Assembly: GCA_963693365.1 (NCBI GenBank)
Contig: CAVNZM010000001.1
Span: 13,578,001-13,642,000, forward strand
DNA length: 64,000 nucleotides
Source: Amoebidium appalachense
Taxonomy: Eukaryota > Ichthyosporea
Direction: 5' to 3'
The notes beneath the pieces are model-generated. The model searched no databases and was not told the origin of the DNA. It saw only the letters and a program-made list of their open reading frames with translations. The translations under genes and the position numbers were made by a program. This document shows, piece by piece, positions 34,078-46,651 of the stretch (its first letter is position 1; the number at the start of each line of letters is the position of its first letter).

Positions 34078-34423
34078 GGGTTGTGAGAGCCCACCCACAG
34101 GAATGTGTTCTTCGGAGTTGCTTGTTGTTAGAGTGTGACTGTGTGTACAGAGTCCAAATGCTCTCTCACATCATGCCATTGACTCACACGGTGCAGTGTG
34201 ATAGATGAGACAGAGCAGGTGCAGCTTGTAGTACTAATGGTAGGGGAAGAGAAGGGGGGTGGGGGGAGGGGGGGGGGGGGGGGGGTGGGGAGGGAGAGAT
34301 TGGGGAAGGGCTCTGATGATTATTTAGGGATTGGCTGGGGATGGAAGGTGAAAAAGCGAGTGGATGTGGGCGTGGTGGTGGTGGTGGTGGTGGTGGTGGT
34401 GGTGGTGGTGGGGGGGGGGGGTT

Positions 34424-34581
34424 GAATGCGGAACACGGTACGAAGTACGCATACACGACGAGAAGCATGGTGCAGGACACCTGCAAAGGCAAACATTCAA
34501 GTATGCAGCATCACCCATGTGCACAGTATGCGTCATAAGCAGAGCCCATCCTCAGTGAGGACCCAAGTCATCAATTGCGTG
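34424..34581 (-). mobile_element. dispersed element copy, inverted, near-identical to 3840-3998
   Basis: Reverse complement of the 3' half of the longest copy. The 50 bases next to the G run match without a visible difference, and the GCTCTGCTTATG and GACTTGGGTCC blocks are also present. It is truncated by another G run at its far end. Confidence 0.85.
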
Positions 34582-34924
34582 GGGGGGGGGGGAGGGGGGG
34601 GGGACAACATCTGGATCAGACCCGGGGATAGAATGCACATACGATTAACATAAGCTTAAGCAGAGCAACATACACAACATGACCTACGAACGGGGAAAAG
34701 GGGGGAGGGGGAAGGCGCACCAACAAACATGAGATGAACCCCCTTGTGCCTGCCCCGCCTCCCCCTCCCCTACCCTCCCAACCCCCTTCTCTCCCTCCCT
34801 CCCCCCTCCCCCCCGCCCGACCGTACTGTGCCCACTTGAGAACACAACAAGTAACATGAAGTGGCATGCAAACATGGACACACGGGGGAAGGGGAGAAGG
34901 GAGGGGCCGCGGGGGGAGGGGAGG

Positions 34925-35136
34925 GGGGGTTTTTAATGCGCCATAAAGTACGAAGCACACAAGAACAACGGATAACACGGTGCAGTGTGCAAACCATACA
35001 TAAAGAATATGCACAGTAAGCAGAGCCCATCCTCAGGAAGGGCCCATGTCATCCACAGTACCCGAGTTTCGACCCATTCACGTCGTTAACGAACCCAACT
35101 CAGATACTGTTTCAGTTAAACATGGGTGGGTCGCCC

Positions 35137-35137
<1 letters not shown>
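34925..35137 (-). mobile_element. dispersed element copy, inverted, nearly full length
   Basis: Contains all blocks in reverse-complement order: TTAATGCGCCATAAAGTACG, GGATAACACGGTGCA, AGAGCCCATCCTCAGG, GAGTTTCGACCC, CCCAACTCAGATACTG, AACATGGGTGGGTCG. It is bounded by G-rich DNA on the 3'-end side and a poly(G) run beyond the 5' end. Confidence 0.75.
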
Positions 35138-35167
<30 letters not shown>

Positions 35168-35170
<3 letters not shown>

Positions 35171-35255
35171 GGTAAGAATGCGTTATAGAGTATGAAGTAT
35201 ACATTCATAACGGAAAAAAACATTGCAGAGTGCATTGCGTATATGAAGTGTTTGC
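35168..35255 (-). mobile_element. dispersed element fragment, inverted
   Basis: AATGCGTTATAGAGTATGAA, CATAACGGAAAA and TTGCAGAGTGCATTGCG. A diverged 3' half immediately following the previous copy, separated from it only by a G run. Confidence 0.55.
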
Positions 35256-35655
35256 ATATAGGGAGGGACAAGGTTTAAAACTTAAATGGCAAAGGTCACC
35301 AGAGGAGGGGGAGAGGGGGGGGTGGGGAGGGGGGGGGGGGGGGGGATTGCGGTGAGAGAGAGCATAGGGAGAGACCATGGGCTGCTTTGTGATATGTGAA
35401 CTCTCTTCAGCCCCCCCCATTTTTCCAAACCCCCTCCCCTCACCCCCCCCCACACACACACATACGCGCGCGTGCAAAATTACTCGCTCTTTACACACAC
35501 TGGCACCAGCACACACATACACACACTTACTCACACACATACACCACACAGACACCCTGCCCCCTTCCTCCCCCCCCCCCCCCCCCCCCCCCCACATACA
35601 CACACTTACTCACACACATACACCACACAGACACCCTGCCCCTTCCTCCCTCCCC

Positions 35656-35688
<33 letters not shown>

Positions 35689-35738
35689 AAAATCCCCCGT
35701 CTCTTTCCGGGTAAGCTGACACAAACACATCCACACAT

Positions 35739-35806
<68 letters not shown>

Positions 35807-36366
35807 AGAGCGAGAGGGGGGAGGGGGAGGTGGGGGGAGAAAGAGAGGGAATGGGGGAGGGGGGAGGGGGGAGAAGGGGGGGGGGGAGGGGGGAGGGGGG
35901 GGGGGGGGGAGGAAGGACAAAGGGCAAGATGCAATTGTAGATTCAACCCGTAAAGTGCATCTCACGGCCCAGGCAATAGATTAAGAAGGGCAGTCATACA
36001 CATGCCTTAGGAAGGACAAGAACTCCTCCAAAACAGGTGAAGGCAAAGGCAGGATACGAGTAGAAGATTGATAAGACGTAAAGAGTTGCTCCAATAGTGT
36101 TGGTCTACTCGGGGGGGGGGGGGGGGGGGGATGGGGAGAAGGGGGGCGGGGGGGAGGGGAGAAAGGGGGGATAATTGGCATAAAGGGCCCAATAGAGGCT
36201 GAAGACTACTGAACAGGAAGAAAGGCAGAAACAAAAACACAAAAGAGGACCAGACCCTGGCAGAAAAGAGAGAACTTGAAAAGGAGCGGGCGAAGGTGAA
36301 CAGGGGAAGGCCGGAGGATGGGATGGGGAGTGAGCGAAGGAGGGGAGAGGGGGAGGGGGGAGGGGA

Positions 36367-36401
<35 letters not shown>

Positions 36402-37647
36402 TCAAGGTGCCCAAGTTGTGTGTAATTCGTTTGCAGACGCGCTAAGCAGATTACACCTGTTACAGAGTTACATAAGCAAAGGACACTCTGCACCCACAGA
36501 ACTTTAAGAGTTTATCAACCCCCCCCCCCCCCCCCCCCCCCCTCCCCTCCCCGTTCCCTTCCCCCTCTCCAAGCCCCTCCTCCCCTCCTCCCCCCACCCC
36601 CCACCCCCCACCCCCACCGCCCCTACCCCATACCCTCTCAGTCTTTTCCATGTCTCCCCCTCCCCCCCTTGATGGCTAAAACTTCCATTGTGCCCTTTCC
36701 GTCGGCCTAATCTTCTTTCGGAGCTACCGATGCTAGCATCTGCTTACCCATAATATGTAATAGGGGTGTCAGATAATAAGATGGCGCTCATTGTTGCCTA
36801 GCCTGTACATATGTCACTGGCTGCATTTTTGGCTGTGCTGGAAAACGCAGTAGGCCGTCGAATGTGGCTGGGCCTCCGGTAATGTCCACGCAATAAAAAG
36901 TGTGTAAGCCCCCGCCTAATCTCCCCTCAACTCCCGAGGCCTCATACCTTTCGTAGCACACACTTAGATCCGCACGTTTTCAGATGCAGACAAACGCACA
37001 GCTGTCAGACACAAGTGCAGAACCAGCTTATGCAGACGAATGAAAAGGTAGGGGGAAAAAAACAAACAAACATTACCTGATAGTGCTCCTAATCGTAGCC
37101 CCGGACCAGTGACCCTCAGAAGAATACAGCGACTGTCGAAGGGGATTTTTTCTAGATTTCTTTTTTTTAAGAAAAAAGTACCGGATAAAACGCTATCATT
37201 GCAGTTATCAACCTACTTAAGGAGCGTCGTAAATGCGGAGAATACAGGTTTATAGAAAAAACTAACGCGTTTTGCCTGCTTGCTTGGCGTAATTATTAAA
37301 GAAGGCGGACTCAACCCGGAGCTCCTGGTAACTTCGTTTCGTTCACCGGGTCCCCAGCGAGTGTCGGAAAACAAGCAGGTACAAGAAATTCGGGTCAACA
37401 CAGAGGAGGATTGAATTGTAAAAACCAGTCTCTCGCAGCCAAGAATGCAAAGGAAAGTGTCATTGCAAGGAACTTGGCTTTCTTTCGTCTGTTTGGGGTT
37501 TCTCTCTCACAAAGAGGTGCGTGGGTTATGACATAGTGACACCCGTGGGGTCTACGTAGCTCATGTGATTGGTCCAATTACCCGCGTTTTTCGGGGAGTT
37601 TCTATATATGGCTAAAATTCTCATTTCTGATTCGCTGGTGTTATGTA

Positions 37648-37655
37648 TGACGTCA
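37648..37655. promoter_or_regulatory. CRE-like palindrome TGACGTCA
   Basis: A perfect TGACGTCA lies 142 bases upstream of the MtnA start codon. It is the classic bZIP/CREB site. Function is inferred from sequence and position only. Confidence 0.35.
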
Positions 37656-37797
37656 CACTGGAACCTGCCACCGCGACCCACTTGCACATGATGCATACTG
37701 TACAGGGCCAAAAAGGACGGCACTTTTGTTTTTCCCGGCCCAGTTCTACGCGCGCAGCCAAAAACGAAAACAAACGTCAAGTTCTCCCCTCAAAAAA

Positions 37798-38711
37798 ATG
37801 CGTGTGCAAGGGCAACATTACCGCACCGTTTGGTTGCACAGCGCGGACCCAACGACAGTGCAGATTATAGATCAGCGCCTTCTCCCCTTTGAGTTTTCAG
37901 TCATAGACCTCAAGAATGTTTCTGATTTCGAGCGTGCTATCACAGACATGGAAGTAAGGGGCGCTGGTTGCATTGGAGCCACTGCTGGATACGGCATGTA
38001 CATTGCCACTTTACAAGCAGCTCGGGAAAATCCTAGCGATCCCATGTCTTTCTTGGTTCAGGTAGGAAAGAGGTTGAAAAAAACGCGTCCCACTGCGGTT
38101 AATTTGGCATGGGCAGTAGAGAGGCAGTTGGAAGCCCTGAGAATTTGCACGGGTAAAGAAAGTTGGGAAGGTGCTGTGAGGGTGGCAAGGGAGACGGCGC
38201 AGGCGATTGCGGATGAGGATGCGGAGTGGTGCGAGAACATTGGGAAGCATGGGGTGGGAATCATCGAGGAGATACACAGGAAGAAGGGCGGTGGGGTGGT
38301 CAACATATTGACGCACTGCAACGCAGGTATGCTGTGGATGGGTTGTGAGCGATGGTGGGTGACAATTGAATGCGCGCAGGGGGGGGGGGGGGGGGAGGGG
38401 GGAGGGGGGGAGTAAGGGGGGTATCACGAGAGGGTCGGGGGGAGAAGAGTGCCTCCGAAGGAGACTGAGAGAAAAATTAGTGGAGGAAGGGAGGGAGAGA
38501 GGAAGGAAAGGAGTTAGCAGGTGCAGCCAGAGTGAAAAGGAATGAGAACAACTATCAGTGTTGGTTGGGGGGCAAGGAAGAAATACGGACAGGGTCGGAG
38601 ATACCTTTAGGCAAGGAGATTCGGGAGGTGGAAAAGATAGCAGTTGTGGGTTAGGACGGCATAGGAAGAGGATTCAGGGGAGAACGGGGGGGGGGGGGGG
38701 GGGGGGGGGGG

Positions 38712-38753
<42 letters not shown>

Positions 38754-40097
38754 GGGGGGGGGGGGAAGAGGGGGAGGGGGGAGGGGACAAACTCTGCGAC
38801 ACACCACCATAAATTCCACACCACATTAAATCTATAGAGAACCCCCCTCTCCCTAGCCTCCCCCCCCCCCCCCCCTGCGGGAGCCGCCCCTCGGATCTCT
38901 GGGGCGGCTCTCTCTCCCATTTTCGCTCCTCACTGTTCTGGTGGCCTTGTACAGCATCTCCCCTCCCCCCTCCCCCCCCCCCCCCCCCCACACACACACA
39001 CCTTCCCCCTCCCCCTTCCTTCCCCTTCCGTCCCCCTCACTTACAGTGCACACACACACACACAAACTAGGCACTTGAAAGACAAGAACATTTGTACTTC
39101 TACCCACCACTTATTTCGCACAGTGGTGTAGCCGTTTCTCGATATATCACAGCCCACTCTTACAAATCAATTGCTGACCCCTCCCCCTCCCCCCCCCCTC
39201 CCCCCTCACGCCCATCACCCCCCCCCCCCCCCCCCTGTTATCGACACACATGCGTACACATCCCCCCCCCCCCCCCCCTCCCTCCCTCCCTCCCCCCCCC
39301 CCCCCCCCCCCAAAAAAAAAAAAAAAAAAAACCAAAAACAAAAACACACACCCCTTCATCTTCCATCTCCCCCGCTCCCCCCCCCCCTCCCTCCCCTCTC
39401 GCCTCCCCCCCCCCCCCCCTCCTCCCCCCCCCGGCTCTCCCCCGGCCCCTTCCACCCCCCAACGTTACATATGCACACAGGGTGGCTCGCCTTTGTCGAT
39501 TTCGGGTCCGCGACTGCACCAATCTACTTGGCGCACGACAAGGGCATACCCGTACACGTATGGGTGGACGAAACTAGGCCCCGGAGCCAGGGGGCACGAC
39601 TGACTGCTTGGGAACTGAACCAACACGGGGTCCCACACACCATAATCCCGGACAACACGGGCGGACACCTAATGCAGCACGGGCTGGTGGATCTCGCGAT
39701 CGTGGGATCGGATCGCACGACCTATACCGGAGACGTGGCGAACAAGATCGGGACCTATCTTAAGGCACTCGCGGCAAAAGATAATGGGGTGCCGTTTTAC
39801 GTCGCGCTGCCGTCGTCGACGTTTGATTGGTCGATTCGCGACGGGGTTAAGGAAATTCCGATTGAGGAAAGAGGGGGGGACGAGGTGAAATTTGTGTCTG
39901 GGATCGACACAGAGGACGGGAAAGTGAAGACGGTTCAGGTGACTTCCGTGGGAAGTTCGGTCGCAAATTATGGTTTTGATGTTACACCGGCGAGGCTGGT
40001 GACGGGGTTGATCACGGAGAGGGGGGTGTGCGATGCGTCGGAGGAGGGGGTGTTTGGTTTGTTTCCTGAGAAGAGGAAAACGGGTGCGGCGCAGTGA
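37798..40097 (+). CDS. mtnA: methylthioribose-1-phosphate isomerase
   Basis: Two exons, 37798-38326 and 39481-40097, joined in phase inside LTHCNA/GWLAF; 381 residues, close to the usual 350-370. The enzyme converts 5-methylthioribose-1-phosphate to 5-methylthioribulose-1-phosphate in the cytosolic methionine salvage pathway. Family hallmarks: [16 protein letters not shown] (substrate loop), [21 protein letters not shown] with catalytic Cys174, [18 protein letters not shown], and GSDR...[10 protein letters not shown] with catalytic Asp254. It shares its fold with eIF2B regulatory subunits, but the Cys/Asp pair marks the isomerase. The ATG at 37798 is the first in frame. The 1.15 kb intron runs from G-rich and GA arrays at its 5' end to C-rich tracts at its 3' end. 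Confidence 0.96.
38327..39480. repeat. MtnA intron: G/GA-rich 5' half, C-rich 3' half
   Basis: G runs at 38380-38412 and 38687-38714, a GA array at 38714-38750, then C runs at 38862-38875, 38970-38990, 39220-39236, 39260-39310 and 39410-39430, with an A run at 39312-39330. The two halves are roughly complementary in base composition. Acceptor ATGCACACAG. Confidence 0.85.
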
Positions 40098-40250
40098 ATG
40101 AGCGGTGAAATAGTGGTGTGCATCAGAAGTTTTTCGTTTGTTTCTTTTATTCCTTTTTTTTCTTTTTTTTTTTTCTTTCTTTTTTTTCCTCCCTCCCTGG
40201 GAAGGAGGTTGGATTGGGGGTGGGGGGTGGTGTGTGTGTGTGTGTGTGTG

Positions 40251-40286
<36 letters not shown>

Positions 40287-40511
40287 CCAAACCTACCCCC
40301 TTTTTTTTTTTGCTCGAGGATCCTGACTTTTTTTATTTTTTTTATTATTTTTTTTGTTTTTGTTTTTGTTTTTGGCCCTGGATGCTCGCACGTATTTTAG
40401 AGACCATTCGTCAGATACATTACTCTATGTGAAACCCCAGTCTTCAATGACACCCTTGCTGTAATACTACGTTTTTATTGGTCAAGATCAACATATCAGT
40501 TCAGTTGAATT

Positions 40512-40580
<69 letters not shown>

Positions 40581-40729
40581 GAAACTGTGCACTACGTATA
40601 AATGGAAGGTAGTCGCTACATATATGATCTTCTTGTACATTTGTACATGCTGCTGTTATATTGAGTAAATTTTTCACTGTTACTTGTCCTAAGCTTCACA
40701 GCGTGCTCTCTGACCAAAACTAATTTATT

Positions 40730-40760
<31 letters not shown>

Positions 40761-41272
40761 ACCCCCCACCCCCAGCCACCCCCAGTGCACAAACGTATAC
40801 ACATACACACACAGTCACACACACGCATGCACACACACACACGCACACGTACACACACATGCACACGGACACACGCACATGCACACATGCACACGGACAC
40901 ACGCAAAATGCATGCACCCACACACACAAACATGCATGTGCATGTGGCGCACCTACTCGTTAAGACACATAGGCACGTATAGGCCTTTGCATCGGATTGG
41001 GATGAGTGTGTGTGTGAGAAAATGTATTTCTGTGTAAATATCACGATGAATTGCAGTCAATTTTTGACACAACGGCACGTTTTGTGTTGAAACGTCGATC
41101 AGAAAAGCCATGGATAACTTGTCACGTACGTTGTGGTGTAATGTACGTGTGAGGAATTCAAACGAGTGTGTATAACAATGGCGCCGTGCAAACGTTCTGT
41201 GTATTAACGCGCAGGTGCGCCACATGCATGTGTGTGTTGGTGCACGTTTACGTGTTTGTGTGTGTGTGTGTG

Positions 41273-41305
<33 letters not shown>

Positions 41306-41428
41306 CACGGGGGGGGGGGGGGGGGGGGGGGGGGATTGACTGAGGCAGACCACGTACATTTTTTTATGACTGTACGTTGTGTGCGAGTTCCTGGGTGTGT
41401 TGCGCGAGTATCCGTGCGTGCACGAGTG

Positions 41429-41525
<97 letters not shown>

Positions 41526-41627
41526 CTTATTTTAATGTGTGTATTTCTTTTTCATTCCCTTTTTTGGGTGGGTTGTTGTTTGGAGGCGGGGTAGGTTAAG
41601 TTGGGCGGGGTAGGGATGGAGAGAGGG

Positions 41628-41685
<58 letters not shown>

Positions 41686-41857
41686 TGTCATGAGGGGGTG
41701 ACGAATGCTTTTTTTTTTTTTTTTTTTTGTTGGGGGGGGGGGGGGGGGGAGGGGGGGGGGGATAAAGACACCAGACATGACCAGACATAAACAAAACACC
41801 AAACAATAATGGCCCCGGGACCGAACCTGCTGGGGTGGTGGTGGTGGTGGTGGTGGT

Positions 41858-41917
<60 letters not shown>

Positions 41918-42111
41918 CGCGCGCGAAGGGGGGAGGGGGGGGGCACACACATGCGGCATTAACAATAATACAGAGTGACAGGTAGGGGGATGGCGCAATG
42001 GTGCAGGTCACAAATCGAAAACAAGGGGACAGAGAATGATAGATCACATGCAGGTGCAAGCAGAAAAGCGGGCGAGGGGAGGAGGAGGTGCACTTGTGTG
42101 TGTGTGTGTTT

Positions 42112-42149
<38 letters not shown>

Positions 42150-42154
42150 TGGAA

Positions 42155-42215
42155 TAGAATGCGGCACAACAGATAAGATATAAAGTACGCAACAACCTAC
42201 ATCAAGAAGTAGGCG
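42155..42215 (-). mobile_element. dispersed element fragment, inverted
   Basis: Follows a poly(G) run. GAATGCGGCACAACAGATAA, then GATATAAAGTACGCAACAAC, resembles the poly(C)-end half of the element in reverse complement. Confidence 0.45.
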
Positions 42216-42364
42216 TGTGTGTGTGCGTGCGTGCAAGATTTGTGTTTGTGTGTGTCTGTGTGCATGTGTGTGTGTGCATGTATTGCACTCACATGTGTGT
42301 GTGTGTGTGTTTGTGTGTGTGTGCGTTTGTGTATGTGTATGTGTATGGACATGGTAATGATGGG

Positions 42365-42430
<66 letters not shown>

Positions 42431-42789
42431 GGGGGGGGGGTGGGGGGTGGGGGGGTGGGGGGAGTGGGAGTGGGGCGGGAAGGGAAAGAGGTTGAGGATG
42501 CAGCACACAGAAGGAAATATCGTCCACCACGGGCACTGTGGCGTGCGCATGCAGAGAAAATGTTACGAAAGTGTAGAACGTACGTAGAGCCCATCCAGGT
42601 GGGAGGGGAGGGAGGGAGGGGGGGGGGGGGGGGGGGGGGGACTCAGTGAAACAAAAAACTGATATACCAGACGTTTCTGTTACGGCACGCATGAGCACGT
42701 GAACCTATCAACGATGAGGTAATGTGGTCATGACATGACAGTTTACCAAGGCACCCTATGCCACATCTGATTATGTATTAGAGAACTAT

Positions 42790-43032
42790 AGGAAGATTTA
42801 GGTAATGCGCGTGATGCGTGTCTTGACTTAGAAGCAGACGAACGCCTAGACCATGCTATTTACACCGAGAAGCCCTACATCATTACAGAACGTCAGATTT
42901 TATAGACTGATGCACCAGATGTGCCCACCGTCGATTACTCGGTTTTCAGACTTATACACGAAGTCTTAGCAGAAATGACTCTCGACACTATACATCCAAG
43001 GGTCAACAACCCCACCCTCCCAATCCCAAAGA
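42790..43032 (+). pseudogene. decayed coding fragment with in-frame TAG
   Basis: One frame reads as protein-like sequence on both sides of a TAG at 42903-42905: LDHAIYTEKPYIITERQIL before it and TDAPDVPTVDYSVFRLIHE after it. A second TAG stands just upstream. No family recognised. The TAG could alternatively be the end of an intron (TTTTATAG), making the downstream part an exon. That cannot be settled here. Confidence 0.35.
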
Positions 43033-43397
43033 CGACAGAAAGAGAAAGAACCTCCCCCCTCCCCCCCCTCCCTCCCCCTCTCTCTCCCCCGCCACCCATG
43101 TTATATCCACTTTCCCACAACTGCCTCAGTTATCGTGTCCCCGCAACCCCAACCACACAAAAACACAAAAAAACTAATGCCTCGAAATACCATCAAATGC
43201 TGCTAAATATCTCGATTTCTTCATTAAGCGGGAAAAATGTTGCACCAACACCAACACCAGGCAAACCCAGTTTGCACGTGTTTCTGCCAAAAGTGAACCC
43301 AACAGCACATGTACAATGAAACGCGTCTTACCTCTTCCACTCCCCGTCCCGCCTTAGATTTTTCCTGCTCTGCAATGACGACGAACCACACCCCTCC

Positions 43398-44036
43398 TCA
43401 TGCCTCATCAAGCGGCTCCAAAAACTCCATCAGATGGATATCCTTAGCCCTGTCCCTTATCTTCATCACCGATTTGCGTGTAATGCAGTTCTTGTCCTTT
43501 GCAAGCAGGAGGGTGATATCCCACGCAAGCGTCACGTACGATGCCGAAACGGCCTGCAAATGGGACACCTGCCCCCTCAGGTTCAAATACTTGGACACTG
43601 AAACGAGAAGTGTAACAGCCCAAGAAAACGTAGGAACGAGGTAATCCTCTGTCCATTCAGGCCAGTGAGGGGACAACGTTGTCAGAAGCGTGACGGATGA
43701 AGTGAGGATCAGAACCAGAACATCAAGAATACGCATCCACCTCTGGGAGGCCCACAGTTTTCTCGTGCACGCCTGGCTGGACCTGTGGCACCAATTAAGA
43801 TACTTGTCGCGCAACATGCGAAGCTCAATTTCGGAAGCGGGAGTTTTTTCCAGCGCGGACTCCGCCTCGTTGGGATCGATCTCTAACGTGGAATCGTTTC
43901 CCTTCCCCCCCCCCTCGGAAATGATGTCCGCTGGGCGTATGGGTGGTGCGGTCGGAGCCGCTGCGCTCGTGTTTGCCTCGGCGGGGTCAGACGCGGCGAG
44001 AAGAAAGGTGAGCTCGTCTGGTATAGGCGCGGACAT
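43398..44036 (-). CDS. two-transmembrane protein, SLATT-like
   Basis: Single exon, 212 residues, ATG at 44036. The N-terminal ~65 residues are low-complexity (Ala, Pro, then acidic). A charged helix with LRDKYLNWCHRSSQ leads into two TM segments at about 102-121 and 131-150, separated by a short loop (HWPEWTED). A conserved-looking stretch (KYLNLRGQVSHLQAVSASYV) and a basic, helical tail follow. This hairpin-plus-helix plan resembles SLATT/DUF4231-type two-TM proteins, found in bacterial nucleotide-sensing conflict systems and in large DNA viruses and protists. The match is by topology and a few residues, so the family is tentative. It is presumably a membrane effector or pore-forming subunit, but no function is shown. 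Confidence 0.75.
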   Translation of the reverse strand: MSAPIPDELTFLLAASDPAEANTSAAAPTAPPIRPADIISEGGGKGNDSTLEIDPNEAESALEKTPASEIELRMLRDKYLNWCHRSSQACTRKLWASQRWMRILDVLVLILTSSVTLLTTLSPHWPEWTEDYLVPTFSWAVTLLVSVSKYLNLRGQVSHLQAVSASYVTLAWDITLLLAKDKNCITRKSVMKIRDRAKDIHLMEFLEPLDEA

Positions 44037-44853
44037 TTTTCACTCGTTTTTTCTTAATGGAAATTATTCAGTTGGAAACTAAAGGGAGGGGGAGGACGAA
44101 ACAGTTTTGGTATCGAGGAAAAGTGTTGTGCACACAGGCCGCGGTTGCTTGGTGGCGAGGGAGTTGATGTGAGGAAAAACAACACTGTGACGGAAGCGAG
44201 GGAAGAAAGAGAGAGAAAAGAAAAGGAGCAGAAAGTGCTTCTCTGCAAATAAAAACAAAACAAAATAATAATAGTAAAAGTAAAAAAAACAGCAACCTGA
44301 CTTCTGAGCGCGCTAAGCCTTCACCGTTTTCGCGTGCGTCCGACTTTTACGCGGGCGGGCGAGGTGCGGGATCTATCTGATCTATTTACACCCCTCCCCA
44401 GAGAGCAGCAAAGTTGATGAAATTTTTAGCCTGTTTTGGTGATAAGGCAATGCCGATGGGCTCACGGATTGGTTTAGCCATAAAGCACAGAGCGCGGCGA
44501 AAGCACCAGATAGATTCCCAAGATGCGCCGATTCGCAAAAGACAGTTTCATGCGAGCATGTGGTGCTTGTTCGGCTTTCTTACACAACACATGTGTCTAG
44601 AAAAATGGAGGCTTTTTTTACGCTCTTTACTCGAGGAACAGAAAGCCAGCCACAAATCCTCATATTTCTGCACGTGCATTTATACAGGTACCAAGGCTTA
44701 TTCAATAGGAGGCCTTCATAGGCACTGCGGCTATATGTACGTACGTCAACACAAACGCACCGCGAGCGCCTGCCTTTAGCTTCTGCCATGCATCACGTCT
44801 TTGCTTTCCAGGCGGCTATAAGGAAAACATGAGTTTTGCCAGCCGTGCATGCA

Positions 44854-44855
<2 letters not shown>

Positions 44856-44917
<62 letters not shown>
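44856..44917. repeat. (AT)n microsatellite
   Basis: About 62 bases of pure AT, the only AT array of note in the window. Followed by ACACATATACATATACATATATA. Confidence 0.95.
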
Positions 44918-44927
<10 letters not shown>

Positions 44928-45621
44928 TATACATATATAAATGAACACTCCTTAGAACTTGGTTCGGCGACTACTCTGCATGCAGCCAAAACCAAATCCT
45001 TGAAGACAGGCAAAAGGAGGCACACACTAGGTCCTTGAGCCTCACAACAAGGCACATAAAGCACAGGTACTGTTGACGGCAACCAGCTAATATTAGTAAT
45101 TGCTATTCCACCTGTGCGAGGCTTGTCACGTACACACCCGTAGTTTTGTCTTTGATCTTCTCCAACCTTCCTACAACATCACCCTCACCCCTCCCCTTCC
45201 TCCCTTTATACTGCCCGTTCCCGTCCACCAGGGAAATAACGTTCAACGGGTGCTCCTACCAGTTTGTGCATATGCATGCACAGAACTCGAAGCTCGTGCT
45301 TGGGAATTGAAGTGCCCACGTGTCTGATGTGCGTGTGCCTGCGAGTTGTTCGTAACTTTATTTCCCAAGGCCCTACGATCCGACCAGTGTCTGCCCTCTT
45401 CTACCCCTTTGTCTTTTTACAGCTTATAAACAACCCTTTCGGCTAGTTATTTCATAGTCCCCCCTTCCTCCCCCCCCCCCCCCCCCCCCCTCCCCCCCAA
45501 CCAACCACCACTACCACCACCAACACACACACCCTCCCAAAGCCATATGCCCGGCCTACGTGTGTTCTCTCTTCTGCCCTTTTGCTCTTATGCATGTTCT
45601 AACCCTTCAATTAGTCATCAC

Positions 45622-45652
<31 letters not shown>

Positions 45653-46126
45653 GCCCTCCAACATACACACACCCTGCTTGCCCTTCTCCCTTCCCCTCTA
45701 ACACACGCTACACCCATGGGCCCATGTGCACTCTTCAAAGCCCACATCGCTCAACATCGCTGTACCGACACTTCGGGTTAAGTGCAGAACTCTCCAGGGA
45801 TGTTCAACTACTTTCTTTGATATCATCCTCCGATACCACCCCAAATACGACTGAAAATCACTATAAAAAAGGGGTGCAAAAAGGAGATGTTACATCACAT
45901 GATTGCATCATGCATCTTGAAACGTTGGTATCTAGCTAGGCTCTATGTCTCTTGTTGGGTCATGGGAAGTGCCCCTTGCCCTGGGGCCGGTGCCTCACCA
46001 CAGCCTCACACATACATACATACATACATGCAGTCGATAATAAGCAGCACATCCGCCTTAAATTACTCGATACACGTAAGCGTTTCCCCTTCGTGGGTGC
46101 TACCCTCAATTCCCAAGCTCCTAGGG

Positions 46127-46288
46127 TGTGACGTAATATTTGGCACGAAATTTATTTGGCACGAGCCTGCAAAACGGTGAAAATGGGGCAGGATGTCGCC
46201 CAGGCACCGACAGGAGCTTGGGGATACCCCTGGATGTGCTCCGCTAGCGGGCTGGTGCCAAATAAATTCGTGCCACATTTTACGTCAC
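46127..46288. repeat. inverted repeat of TTTGGCACGA motifs
   Basis: The left arm (46127-46167: TGTGACGTAATATTTGGCAC, GAAATTTATTTGGCACGAGCC) pairs with the right arm (46249-46288: GGCTGGTGCCAAATAAATTC, GTGCCACATTTTACGTCACC) with a few mismatches. A further TGCCAAATTTATTTGG lies to the right. Spacer about 80 bases. It resembles a MITE or a foldback element. Confidence 0.7.
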
Positions 46289-46651
46289 CAGGTTCGTGCC
46301 AAATTATTTGGTGCCAAATTTATTTGGGGCATAAATGGGTCGGTTCGAACTATTATGGGTCGAATCAGCTCGAATCGTTCCTGACCCGTTTTCTGACCCG
46401 TTTTTGTGGCTCATCGTTGGTGGCGTCTGATTCGAGGAATAAACTCGAAAGGCGGGCTAAGCAAGACCACGTCAACCACGTGCAGGTGGTGGCGTACTTG
46501 AACGGGCAGTCACAGCCTGGACTGGCAGTTGACAGGTGTGACACAGCGCTAGCATCCTTATCATATTGCAGTAGGCTCATATAAAAATAATAAAAACAGA
46601 CAACACCCTTTAATGCTCGATCATAACTGACAGTACATATTTTGTGTGAGC

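Larger units (their letters stand above)
32979..37797. other. intergenic G-rich repeats and mobile elements
   Basis: Separates the LCL2-like gene (-) from the MtnA gene (+). Holds a 294 bp tandem duplication, a GGGA array, four or more inverted element copies, C/CA/A and G-rich DNA (35410-36410) and a C tract (36520-36545). From 36650 to 37797 the DNA is unique; the last part has a CRE-like palindrome. No gene seen. Confidence 0.6.
40098..43397. other. intergenic microsatellites, plus a decayed coding fragment
   Basis: T-rich DNA after the MtnA stop, CA (40513-40578) and GT arrays (41245-41300, 41431-41522, 41631-41680, 41860-41908, 42368-42429) with G and C runs between. The unique part 42640-43397 holds the coding-like fragment described separately. 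No intact gene seen. Confidence 0.6.
44037..46651. other. intergenic region, no gene seen
   Basis: Unique DNA, with a 62-base AT array (44856-44917), C tracts (45470-45490, 45624-45652) and an inverted repeat (46127-46288). An open frame of 121 codons at 44414-44779 has no domain, signal or neighbour support, and I do not call it. Confidence 0.55.

Noticed and set aside
44414-44779. 121-codon open frame
   Set aside because: No domain, no splice support and biased composition. Length alone is not persuasive in this window.
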